Shown here in pieces: positions 1 through 6,010 of a stretch of 6,010 bases of DNA; the first letter of the stretch is position 1, and each line of letters begins with the position of its first letter. Origin of the DNA: Chitinophagales bacterium (GTDB lineage Bacteria > Bacteroidota > Bacteroidia > Chitinophagales > UBA10324); contig JACCZV010000175.1 of the NCBI GenBank assembly GCA_013695775.1, positions 1 to 6,010 on the forward strand, written 5' to 3'. The translations under genes were made by a program, and so were the position numbers. The notes below the pieces were generated by a model. It saw nothing but the letters and a program-made list of their open reading frames with translations. It was not told the origin of the DNA and made no database searches.

Positions 1-708
1 GTTGTGCAGCTGAATGCATCAGGTGCCGTAAGTTATCAATGGTCGCCTTCATCCGGCTTGTCAAATGCTTTTATTGCAAATCCCATTGCAAATCCTGCAT
101 CCGATGTCACTTATTTCCTGACCGCCATAGATCAATACGGCTGCAGTCTTTTTGATTCAGTCAGCATCACTGTTTTTGCGCCCCCTCTTTCCGTGGTTAC
201 GAATGCGGATACCATCATATGCAAAGGTAGTGTGGTATTGCTGCAGGTAAATCAAAGCGGTACTGTTAGCTGGTTGCCCTCCGATAATTTAAGTTGCTCA
301 AATTGTTTGCAACCCCTTGCTGCGCCCGATTCAACCACAACTTATGTTGTTTCGGTGACAGATATAAATGAATGCTTCGCTGGTACCGACTCTGTTACTA
401 TAGAGATAGATACAAATTGCAATGAGAACTTAACTCCATCAGCAATCATACCTACCGCATTTTCTCCCAATTTGGATGGGAACAATGATTTTTTTAATGT
501 ATTAGGAAATGGAATAACGAATTATCAGCTTGACGTATACAACCGTTGGGGAGAGCTTGTTTTTACTACCAATACCCAGGATGCAGGGTGGGATGGAACT
601 TATAACGGGGAGCAGCAGGAGGTAGGTGTATACATATGGCACCTTGAAGGAAGCATGCCTGATGGAACCATTGTGAATAAAAATGGAAGCGTTACGCTTA
701 TCAGGTAG
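1..708 (+). CDS. Secreted repeat protein with C-terminal T9SS type B (CHU_C) sorting domain, 5'-partial
   Basis: The frame is open from base 1 with no convincing start, so this is the last 235 residues of a longer, probably very large, secreted protein; the GTG at position 4 is an internal Val codon. Two Ig/PKD-like beta-sandwich repeats are visible at about residues 1-59 and 62-137. Each has a W-x-P core, a TTTY- or VTYF-type strand, and an SVSITV- or SVTIEI-like final strand, and the second also has a CSNC pair. From about residue 150 to the end lies the gliding-motility-associated C-terminal domain, with FSPNLDGNND, YNRWGELVF, WDGTYNG and GVYIW. Known of the family: this domain directs export across the outer membrane by the type IX secretion system and, in the type B route, attachment or release at the cell surface. 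The passenger function (adhesin, glycan binding or other) cannot be told from this fragment. The flippase follows after a 55-base gap on the same strand. Confidence 0.93.
   Translation, partial: VVQLNASGAVSYQWSPSSGLSNAFIANPIANPASDVTYFLTAIDQYGCSLFDSVSITVFAPPLSVVTNADTIICKGSVVLLQVNQSGTVSWLPSDNLSCSNCLQPLAAPDSTTTYVVSVTDINECFAGTDSVTIEIDTNCNENLTPSAIIPTAFSPNLDGNNDFFNVLGNGITNYQLDVYNRWGELVFTTNTQDAGWDGTYNGEQQEVGVYIWHLEGSMPDGTIVNKNGSVTLIR
73..96 (+). repeat. Tandem 12-bp duplication (Ile-Ala-Asn-Pro twice)
   Basis: Two adjacent 12-base units, ATTGCAAATCCC and ATTGCAAATCCT, differ only in the last base and encode IANP-IANP inside the first Ig-like repeat. It is in frame, so it leaves the reading frame intact. 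The NPIANP-like segment is common in this repeat family, so the duplication may be ordinary sequence convergence and not a recent slippage event. Confidence 0.5.
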
Positions 709-763
709 CGGCTGGCGCAATATTGCTCCTCATGTTACTATTCTTAAAGCTATTTTTCCCTGA

Positions 764-2089
764 ATGCAATATTTCCTGAATTCAAAAAACATTCGTTCCT
801 GGCTGGTTACAAGACATGCGCAGGAATTGCTAGTGGTATTCAGCATTCAGGCTTTTTCATTGCTCGCAGCAGTTGCCATCAGCTTGATCATCACAAACTT
901 ATTAGGTGCAGCGGCATATGGAGTTTTTAGCTATGGATTTTCATGGGTAAATCTGCTTGCCGTCTTCAGTTGTATGGGCTTTGAGCAACTTGCTCTTAAA
1001 GAGATTCCAACATATCAGGCTCAGGGGCGAAAAGATTTGATGCATGGATATTTCAGATATGCAACAAAAAAAATACTGCTCATCTCAGTAATTGTGTCCA
1101 TCCTTTTGTTTTTAATCTCCTGGTTGTTGCAGCAGCCAGATGATAATCTATTGAGAACCGGATTCTGGCTGGCAATTCCTGTATTGCCTGTAATTGCAAT
1201 GATCAATCTCAGGCTCTCATGGCTTCGAAGCTTTCATCTCAATTCTTTAAGTCAGTTTCCTGATAAGTTAATAAGGCCTTTGGTTTTTCTTGTGATGTTG
1301 CTTATTGCTTTCCTTATCTACGGCCGTGAGCTTAATATTTTCATGGTAATCATTATGAGCGGCATCAGCATAATTGTGGCATTAGCAGTGGGGAATTATT
1401 TTGTACAAAAAAAAGTATTGTCCACAGTAGCTGAGGTTATTCCGTTATTTGAAAAGCAAAAATGGACGAAGATTGCCTTCTCCCTGCTTATGGTGAATGG
1501 CATATATTTTTACTTATCACAATTGCAGATTCTGATGCTTGGTTCTTTTAAAGGTGCGGTGGAAACTGGAATCTTTGCCATAGCTTCCAGGCTGTCAGAC
1601 CTGGAGGGCTATATGCTCTTTGCGCTGAACGTGGTGCTGGCACCAATCATTTCGAGATTGTTTGCCGAGGAAAAAATGGCTGAGCTGCAATCCGTGATTA
1701 CACGCACCTTATGGTTTGGTTTTTTATTTTCCTTGCCTGTTATAATAAGCTTTTTGCTGCTTCCATCTTTTTTTCTTGGGTTCTTTGGTGATGAATTCGG
1801 AAGTGGAAGAAATGCGCTGATTGTATTAACATTATCGCAGGTAGTAAATTTCGCCACAGGCTCGGTTGGTTATATGCTTACCATGACCGGACATCACAAA
1901 ACTGCCATACAACTGCTCGTGCTAACTGCTGCGCTCACTACCCTGCTTAGCTTCCTGTTGATTCCTGCTTTCGGAATAAATGGAGCCGCTGTCTCTGCGG
2001 CGGTGAATAACATTGTACTTAATGTGCTTATGGCAATAGCTGTATATAAAAAAACCGGCATTAACTCAACGCTTTTAAGATTTAGATGA
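764..2089 (+). CDS. Polysaccharide / lipid-linked oligosaccharide flippase (Wzx-like, MATE-like MOP superfamily)
   Basis: This 441-residue, very hydrophobic protein has about 12 predicted membrane helices, roughly at residues 20-47, 50-75, 101-122, 132-155, 163-187, 190-213, 235-260, 280-300, 318-345, 350-373, 383-403 and 406-428. The N-terminal segment with LGAAAYGVFSYGFSWVN, followed by GFEQLALKEIP and a basic cytoplasmic loop, is typical of the polysaccharide biosynthesis (RfbX/Wzx) exporters. The length fits the family's usual 400-500 residues. Family members flip undecaprenyl-pyrophosphate-linked glycan units across the inner membrane; the substrate cannot be read from sequence. The ATG at 764 is the best start: it gives the expected short cytoplasmic N-terminus before helix 1. 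No Shine-Dalgarno sequence is evident, which is normal in Bacteroidota. Its stop codon overlaps the sulfotransferase start, so its substrate may be a sulfated or sulfatable glycan; that last point is inference. Confidence 0.88.
   Translation: MQYFLNSKNIRSWLVTRHAQELLVVFSIQAFSLLAAVAISLIITNLLGAAAYGVFSYGFSWVNLLAVFSCMGFEQLALKEIPTYQAQGRKDLMHGYFRYATKKILLISVIVSILLFLISWLLQQPDDNLLRTGFWLAIPVLPVIAMINLRLSWLRSFHLNSLSQFPDKLIRPLVFLVMLLIAFLIYGRELNIFMVIIMSGISIIVALAVGNYFVQKKVLSTVAEVIPLFEKQKWTKIAFSLLMVNGIYFYLSQLQILMLGSFKGAVETGIFAIASRLSDLEGYMLFALNVVLAPIISRLFAEEKMAELQSVITRTLWFGFLFSLPVIISFLLLPSFFLGFFGDEFGSGRNALIVLTLSQVVNFATGSVGYMLTMTGHHKTAIQLLVLTAALTTLLSFLLIPAFGINGAAVSAAVNNIVLNVLMAIAVYKKTGINSTLLRFR
2086..2089 (+). 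promoter_or_regulatory. ATGA stop/start overlap, translational coupling junction
   Basis: The sulfotransferase ATG (2086-2088) overlaps the flippase TGA (2087-2089). Such overlaps usually mean that ribosomes finishing the first gene reinitiate on the second, giving linked output. A second in-frame ATG at 2098, just before the conserved KPNFFVVGAPKSG start of the fold, is an alternative start that would leave an 8-base gap. Sequence alone does not decide between the two. Confidence 0.55.
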
Positions 2090-3000
2090 GCGGGGTCATG
2101 AAGCCAAACTTCTTTGTTGTGGGTGCCCCTAAGAGTGGTACCACATCTCTCTATTTTTATCTGAAACAGCACCCCCAGGTATTTCTGCCACGCATTAAGG
2201 AATTGCTTTTTTTCTGTACCGATCTTCATTTCAAATTTCCGTTGCTAACGGAACAACAATTTCTGCAATACTATTCGGATGGCATTGATCAGCCGGCCAT
2301 AGGAGAGGTGTCGGTCTGGAATTTATATTCCGCAGCGGCATCGGAGAACATTTACAAATTTAATCCGACTGCAAAAATTGTGATCCTCCTACGACATCCG
2401 GTAGATATGATGGTTGCTTTACACAGCAATCATGTGTTTAACCGCAACGAAATCATTCACAATTTCGAAGAAGCAATTGCTGCACAGGTTGATCGCAAAA
2501 ATGGTGAACGGATTTCTCCTCACATTAAATGTCCTGTTGAAGCATTTTATTATTTTGATGTCGCTACCTATTCGCCCCAGGTAAAACGATACATCAACCT
2601 CTTTGGAAGAGAACGGGTGAAAGTGATTTTGTTTGATGAATTTACAGAGAATACGGCAGCAGCTTATCTTGATCTTTTGAAATTTCTGGAGTTAAAACCT
2701 GTTATGCCATCAACATTTAAAATTTTTAATCCCCGAAAAAATCCGCGTAGTAAATTGCTACGGCACCTAACTCTTCATCCTCCGGCATGGATAAAAAAGA
2801 CTGGCAGATTGATTTTTCCTCATCAGTCAAAAAGACGGGATTTGATGATGTTTTGGTTATGGCAACTCAATACCAAATCCGTTAAACGGGAAGCTCTTTC
2901 AGCAGCGCTGCGAAAAGATCTTATAGAAAAATTTCATGATGAAATAAAGACGCTTGAATTGGTAATAGATAAAGACTTATCAGGATGGCTGCGGGGATAA
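2086..3000 (+). CDS. PAPS-dependent sulfotransferase (Sulfotransfer family)
   Basis: This 304-residue soluble protein transfers sulfate from PAPS to an acceptor hydroxyl or amine, probably a sugar. The 5'-phosphosulfate-binding loop GAPKSGTTSLYFYL is at residues 13-26, with PKSGTT at 15-20 and Lys16 as the expected key lysine. The GEVSVWNLYS segment (73-82) carries Glu74, a candidate catalytic base as in NDST-like enzymes. The 3'-phosphate-binding strand-helix follows (IVILLRHP, Arg103), then the conserved RVKVILFDEF strand (177-186) and a basic NPRKNPRSKLLR segment (215-226) that fits the C-terminal PAPS-contacting loop. Family length is about 250-320 residues, so it looks complete. One oddity is that the Ser normally eight residues after the Arg is Ala111, with another Ser at 114. 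There is no signal peptide, so it should act in the cytoplasm before glycan export by the adjacent flippase. The 3' end overlaps the opposing glycosyltransferase by 21 bp. Confidence 0.88.
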   Translation: MSGVMKPNFFVVGAPKSGTTSLYFYLKQHPQVFLPRIKELLFFCTDLHFKFPLLTEQQFLQYYSDGIDQPAIGEVSVWNLYSAAASENIYKFNPTAKIVILLRHPVDMMVALHSNHVFNRNEIIHNFEEAIAAQVDRKNGERISPHIKCPVEAFYYFDVATYSPQVKRYINLFGRERVKVILFDEFTENTAAAYLDLLKFLELKPVMPSTFKIFNPRKNPRSKLLRHLTLHPPAWIKKTGRLIFPHQSKRRDLMMFWLWQLNTKSVKREALSAALRKDLIEKFHDEIKTLELVIDKDLSGWLRG

Positions 3001-4152
3001 AATTTTCTCGTATATTCCTAAAAGCTTCTTGCCAACTATTTCCTCCGAAAAATGGTCACATACAAACTTTTTTAATTTCTCTGCATCATATAATTTATAT
3101 TCATTACACATTCGGATGAGGGCTTGCTCCAACTGGATTTCATCATGTGTATCGATTAATATTCCTGATGATTCATCAATAAATTCTTCGGGTCCTCCAC
3201 AACGTGTAGTCACTACGGGTTTGCCGCAAGCAAGCGCTTCAGCTGCCGCCATAGAAAATGTTTCTGAGAGGCTGTTTACAATTAAGAAAGAAGATTGAAG
3301 AAGCAATCTGTAGACTTCCGCATTCGATAAATAATCATGAAAGAAAATTTTTTTATTCAGCAAATCATTGGCTAATTCTATGTTGTGAAGCGATTGATTG
3401 GAGGCCGGTCGTATGATGTTTAATCGTGCCGCAGGGATGAGGTGATGTATCCTGGTAAAAGCTTCAATCAATCCTTTAATATTTTTCCTGGGATCAGTTA
3501 AACTGCCAATTGCTATTATGTTTATTGCTTCTCCCTCCGCCATTGTTTTTTGTGATGAATCCTGCACAAAAACCACGTTGGGAACAACAATATAATTTCC
3601 CCTCAAGCCAAAACTCAGCATCGCTTGCTGGAGGGTTTTTGAAACTGCTGTAATAAAGCAGGCCTGCCTTGCTGCTATCTGTGCGAACCATTTCAAGGGG
3701 GGCAACAGGACGGGCAGGTTATGCACAAAGTGGCTTGAGTGCTCTGATAGCATATAAGGAATACGATACTTATATTGTAGATATAAGGCAAGCAGAACCG
3801 GTCGTGTAAAAATGTGAACATGGCTGACATCAGGCATGCCGAAATTTTTCTTTATCAATTGCCAGCCAAGCTGAGTTGCCTTAATATATCGGAATAATTT
3901 TATGACTCTGCCAAGGCCTTTGGCTGACACATCATTGTTACGATACCAGATTCGTATTACCGTAAACCCAAATTCTTTCTCCACCTCCCAATCATATAAC
4001 CTATTGCTCATACCAGGATCCGCGCCTATGTAGAGGACAGCAATATTGCAATACAAGGAAACTGCACGAGCATGATTTTCAATAAAGTTTCCATCAAGCT
4101 TATCAACGCGGTTGGGGTACCACCTGGTGATGAAAAGGATATTTTTGCGCAC
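2980..4152 (-). CDS. Glycosyltransferase family 4 (GT-B fold)
   Basis: This 390-residue, two-domain retaining glycosyltransferase is probably cytoplasmic and membrane-associated. The N-terminal acceptor domain starts with NILFITRWYPN, then DGNFIENHARAV (residues 20-31), and includes the SEHSSHF segment at 136-142. The C-terminal donor domain starts near residue 209 with INIIAIGSLTDPRKNIKGL, whose Arg222 and Lys223/226 fit the donor-phosphate contacts. It carries the E-x7-E motif as Glu297 and Glu305 (SETFSMAAAEALACGKPVV) followed by CGGPEE. Family members use NDP- or GDP-sugars to extend polysaccharide, LPS or glycolipid chains; donor and acceptor here are unknown. The start is GTG at 4150-4152; there is no in-frame ATG near it, and the conserved N-terminal strand begins only three residues later. 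It lies 5 bases after the copper ATPase stop, so it is probably in the same transcript. Its start codon sits inside a hairpin arm. Confidence 0.9.
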   Translation of the reverse strand: MRKNILFITRWYPNRVDKLDGNFIENHARAVSLYCNIAVLYIGADPGMSNRLYDWEVEKEFGFTVIRIWYRNNDVSAKGLGRVIKLFRYIKATQLGWQLIKKNFGMPDVSHVHIFTRPVLLALYLQYKYRIPYMLSEHSSHFVHNLPVLLPPLKWFAQIAARQACFITAVSKTLQQAMLSFGLRGNYIVVPNVVFVQDSSQKTMAEGEAINIIAIGSLTDPRKNIKGLIEAFTRIHHLIPAARLNIIRPASNQSLHNIELANDLLNKKIFFHDYLSNAEVYRLLLQSSFLIVNSLSETFSMAAAEALACGKPVVTTRCGGPEEFIDESSGILIDTHDEIQLEQALIRMCNEYKLYDAEKLKKFVCDHFSEEIVGKKLLGIYEKILSPQPS

Positions 4153-4181
4153 CAGCGTTAAGATAATTTTTTGGTGCGCAA
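4145..4181 (-). promoter_or_regulatory. Perfect 10-bp inverted repeat enclosing the ATPase stop and covering the glycosyltransferase start
   Basis: The arms are TTGCGCACCA (4145-4154) and TGGTGCGCAA (4172-4181), perfectly complementary over 10 bp with a 17-base loop (4155-4171). In the minus-strand mRNA the 5' arm lies in the last ATPase codons (Leu-Arg-Thr-Lys), the ATPase TAA is in the loop, and the 3' arm contains the GTG start of the glycosyltransferase. The mRNA after the stem continues with A residues, not a U run, so it does not look like an intrinsic terminator. The likely role, by inference, is to hide the downstream start until a ribosome translating the ATPase end opens the stem. 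Each arm also contains the self-complementary hexamer TGCGCA. Confidence 0.55.
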
Positions 4182-6010
4182 CCTGATAGAGTTGCCAATT
4201 ACAATTACATCAGAAAATGCCATGGAAGCTGCTCCTACAATGGGTTTCAACAAGCCAATTGCGGCGATAGGGATGGCGACAATGTTATAGAAGAATGCCC
4301 AGAAGAGGTTCTGCCTTATAGTTAGCAGCGTGTGTTTGCTGATTCGGATCGCATCTGCCAACAGGTTGAGGTTACTTTGAAGTAAAATGATCTGAGCGGC
4401 ATCTATAGCAACCTGTGTTGCATTGCTGAGTGAAATGCCAATGGTTGCAGCAGTTAAGGAAGGGGCATCATTTACCCCATCGCCAACCATAGCTGTAGGA
4501 GCTTCCAACATAAGATCACGAATGATTGCAAGCTTCTGCTCAGGAAGTTTTTCTGAAAAATAATTGTCAATGCCAACAGCGGCTGCAACAGATTTGCAAA
4601 TCTCTTCTCTGTCTCCACTGAGCATAACAGCTTTTATTCCTGTGCTTTTCAAAAACTTAATGGCTGCTTTTGCCTCTTTCCTGATCTCATCCTGAATGTC
4701 TGCCATTCCTGCAAGAGTTCCATTCTTTAATACGTACACATTGTAAGAACGGTCGTTGGTAATTGCGGAGGCAATCTTATAAGATCCGGCTTCATAGCGG
4801 TTTCCAGCTAAATCTATAGCCGATATAGAAAGACCTTTACGATCTGTAACCTCTTGAACGGTAAATGTTTTTTGATCTTTAAGCTCCTCTACAATTGATT
4901 TCGCAATAGGATGCGATGAATATTTCTCAAGGCTCGCGAGAATGGTTTTTATCTCTTCTTCAGAAACACCAGTAGCAGTTATTCTGCTTATCCGGAATTT
5001 TCCTGTAGTCAGCGTTCCTGTTTTGTCAAAAACAACGGTTTTTACACTGGCAAGAGTTTCAAGAGACTGCGCTCCCTTTATCAGTATTCCTTTTTTTGCA
5101 GCTCTCCCGATGCCCACCATCACTGCTGTTGGGGTAGCAAGCCCCATAGCACACGGGCAGGAAATCACCAGCACTCCAATGCTGCTCATGAGCGATTGCT
5201 CAAAAGAATTGTGGAAGATGAGATAATTGGCAATGAATGTTAGTGCGGATATTCCTAAAACTACGGGTACGAAAACGGAGGTGATTCTATCCGCAAGTTT
5301 TTGAATCTTTGGTTTGTTTCGCTGGGCATCATTCACAAGGTCAATTATCTTCGATAGTACGGTTTCTTTACCTACGGCCTCCGCCCTTATTTTTAGGGTG
5401 CCTTCATTTAGGAGTGTACCAGTTATTACCGGGTCCGATATTTTTTTCACTACGGGAAGGCTTTCACCTGAGATCATAGATTCATCTGCCCAGCCTTTTC
5501 CCCATAGCACCGTTCCATCTGCTGGAATACCATCGCCTGTTGAAACGAGGAAATGATCTCCTTTCTTTATGTCGTGCCGGTCGATTTCAGTGATTACTTC
5601 AAACTTATCATCGCCATAAAAATCAATACGCCGGGCTTTTAACGGCTGCAGCTCAGTTAATGAAGCAACTGCAGTACGTGTACGTTTGATGGAGCGTTTT
5701 TCAATCAGGTTGCCTAATAATACAAGGGTGATGATGGAGGCCGATGTTTCAAAAAAAAGATAATCCGCATTGGCTAATATAAATAATCCAACAACGCTGT
5801 AGACAAAGGCTGCAGTGCTTCCAATGAAGATGAGAACATCCATGTTCAGGAATCCTTCTTTTACTGAACCCCAGGCGCTTTTTCCGAAGTATGATAACCC
5901 GGTAATGTAAACAGGAAGGCACAGCATGAGTTGAACTACAGGATGATGAAGTAAATGAAAGGGTAAAATCATATGCAACAAAAGTGGAATGGTAAAGAGC
6001 AGGCAGAAAT
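4158..6010 (-). CDS. copA: Copper-type P1B heavy-metal-translocating ATPase (CopA-like), 5'-partial
   Basis: This is the membrane and catalytic part of a Cu(+) exporting P-type ATPase. The frame stays open to the window edge, and the codons before position 5981 still encode a hydrophobic helix (FCLLFTIPLLLHM), so the TTG near 5981 is internal and any N-terminal metal-binding domain lies outside. Numbered from that Leu, visible parts are two early helices; NMDVL (46-50); FFETSASIITLVLLGNLIE (76-94); actuator SGES (171-174); the CPC metal site in SCPCAMGLATPTA (274-286); phosphorylation motif DKTGT (Asp319); N-domain SSHP (His357); GDGVNDAP (500-507); and helix 7 YN (565-566). CPC plus YN indicates the IB-1, Cu(+) subgroup. 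Oddities are Asp591 at the usual Ser of the last-helix MxxxS copper site, and KGLS (382-385) where the N-domain GxG motif is expected. Family role: cytoplasmic copper is pumped to the periplasm for detoxification or cuproenzyme supply. A glycosyltransferase follows after 5 bases. The symbol is by family, not orthology. Confidence 0.93.
   Translation of the reverse strand, partial: FCLLFTIPLLLHMILPFHLLHHPVVQLMLCLPVYITGLSYFGKSAWGSVKEGFLNMDVLIFIGSTAAFVYSVVGLFILANADYLFFETSASIITLVLLGNLIEKRSIKRTRTAVASLTELQPLKARRIDFYGDDKFEVITEIDRHDIKKGDHFLVSTGDGIPADGTVLWGKGWADESMISGESLPVVKKISDPVITGTLLNEGTLKIRAEAVGKETVLSKIIDLVNDAQRNKPKIQKLADRITSVFVPVVLGISALTFIANYLIFHNSFEQSLMSSIGVLVISCPCAMGLATPTAVMVGIGRAAKKGILIKGAQSLETLASVKTVVFDKTGTLTTGKFRISRITATGVSEEEIKTILASLEKYSSHPIAKSIVEELKDQKTFTVQEVTDRKGLSISAIDLAGNRYEAGSYKIASAITNDRSYNVYVLKNGTLAGMADIQDEIRKEAKAAIKFLKSTGIKAVMLSGDREEICKSVAAAVGIDNYFSEKLPEQKLAIIRDLMLEAPTAMVGDGVNDAPSLTAATIGISLSNATQVAIDAAQIILLQSNLNLLADAIRISKHTLLTIRQNLFWAFFYNIVAIPIAAIGLLKPIVGAASMAFSDVIVIGNSIRLRTKKLS

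Noticed and set aside
717..726. Perfect 10-bp palindrome GCAATATTGC just after the T9SS gene, considered as a terminator stem.
   Set aside because: It has no loop and is not followed by a T run, so it does not fit an intrinsic terminator. A palindrome of this size can arise by chance.
723..763. Possible Bacteroidota promoter before the flippase: TTG at 723-725 and TATTTTTC at 751-758, resembling the -7 element TAnnTTTG.
   Set aside because: The -7 match lacks the final G, and the 25-base spacing to the TTG is too long for the usual -33/-7 arrangement. The predicted transcription start would also fall at the ATG itself. It is not supported well enough to annotate.
1066..1414. Two A8 tracts in the flippase gene (1066-1073 and 1407-1414), considered as phase-variable slippage sites.
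   Set aside because: Both encode Lys-Lys in loops, the gene is intact, and eight bases is short for a contingency locus in an AT-leaning gene.
5314..5556. Open frames on the plus strand across the ATPase gene (for example 4942-5226 and 5314-5556).
   Set aside because: They are antisense to a strongly conserved ATPase coding frame and show no recognisable domain, so they are shadows of that gene.
5751..5758. A8 run (T8 in the ATPase sense strand), considered as a programmed frameshift site because some bacterial copA genes have one.
   Set aside because: The known copA frameshift lies after the N-terminal metal-binding domain, which is outside this window. This run encodes the conserved Leu-Phe-Phe of a membrane helix, and no stimulatory structure or short product is evident.
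5979..5981. TTG as the start codon of the copper ATPase.
   Set aside because: The frame remains open to the window edge and encodes a hydrophobic helix typical of CopA just upstream, so the TTG is an internal Leu codon in a truncated gene.

Overview
The window looks like a chromosomal segment from a member of the Bacteroidota, probably a gliding or environmental lineage such as Chitinophagales, Saprospiria or Cytophagales. The strongest clue is the first gene. Its C-terminus is a gliding-motility-associated (CHU_C / type B) sorting domain of the type IX secretion system, which is restricted to this phylum. The moderate-to-low GC and the lack of clear Shine-Dalgarno sequences before the genes agree. 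No rRNA, tRNA, CRISPR array, insertion sequence or phage gene is visible.

Layout: three genes on the plus strand face two on the minus strand. Plus strand: (1) the C-terminal 235 residues of a secreted, Ig/PKD-like repeat protein with a T9SS type B sorting domain (1-708, 5' end outside the window); (2) a 441-residue multi-pass polysaccharide/lipid-linked glycan flippase of the Wzx/MATE-like superfamily (764-2089); (3) a 304-residue PAPS-dependent sulfotransferase (2086-3000) whose ATG overlaps the flippase stop codon as ATGA. Minus strand, reading leftward: (4) a copper-type P1B ATPase entering from beyond position 6010 and ending at 4158; (5) five bases downstream, a 390-residue GT-B family 4 glycosyltransferase with a GTG start (4152-2980). 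The sulfotransferase and glycosyltransferase genes converge and overlap tail to tail by 21 bp, so almost the whole window is coding.

How the genes may work together: the flippase, sulfotransferase and glycosyltransferase are the kinds of enzymes used to build, decorate and export a surface glycan, possibly a sulfated one. The flippase-sulfotransferase pair is almost certainly co-translated. The copper ATPase has no obvious functional tie to the glycosyltransferase behind it, but the two appear to share a transcript.

The most notable unexplained structure is a perfect 10-bp inverted repeat (4145-4154 / 4172-4181). One arm lies in the last ATPase codons, the ATPase stop is in the loop, and the other arm buries the GTG start of the glycosyltransferase. 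This arrangement suggests translational coupling. Three enzyme-level oddities are also recorded: an Asp in place of the usual Ser of the copper site in the last ATPase membrane helix, a Ser replacing the second Gly of the ATPase N-domain GxG motif, and an Ala replacing the usual PAPS-binding Ser in the sulfotransferase. I found no convincing new multi-gene system; the window reads as an ordinary envelope/accessory region with these local features.
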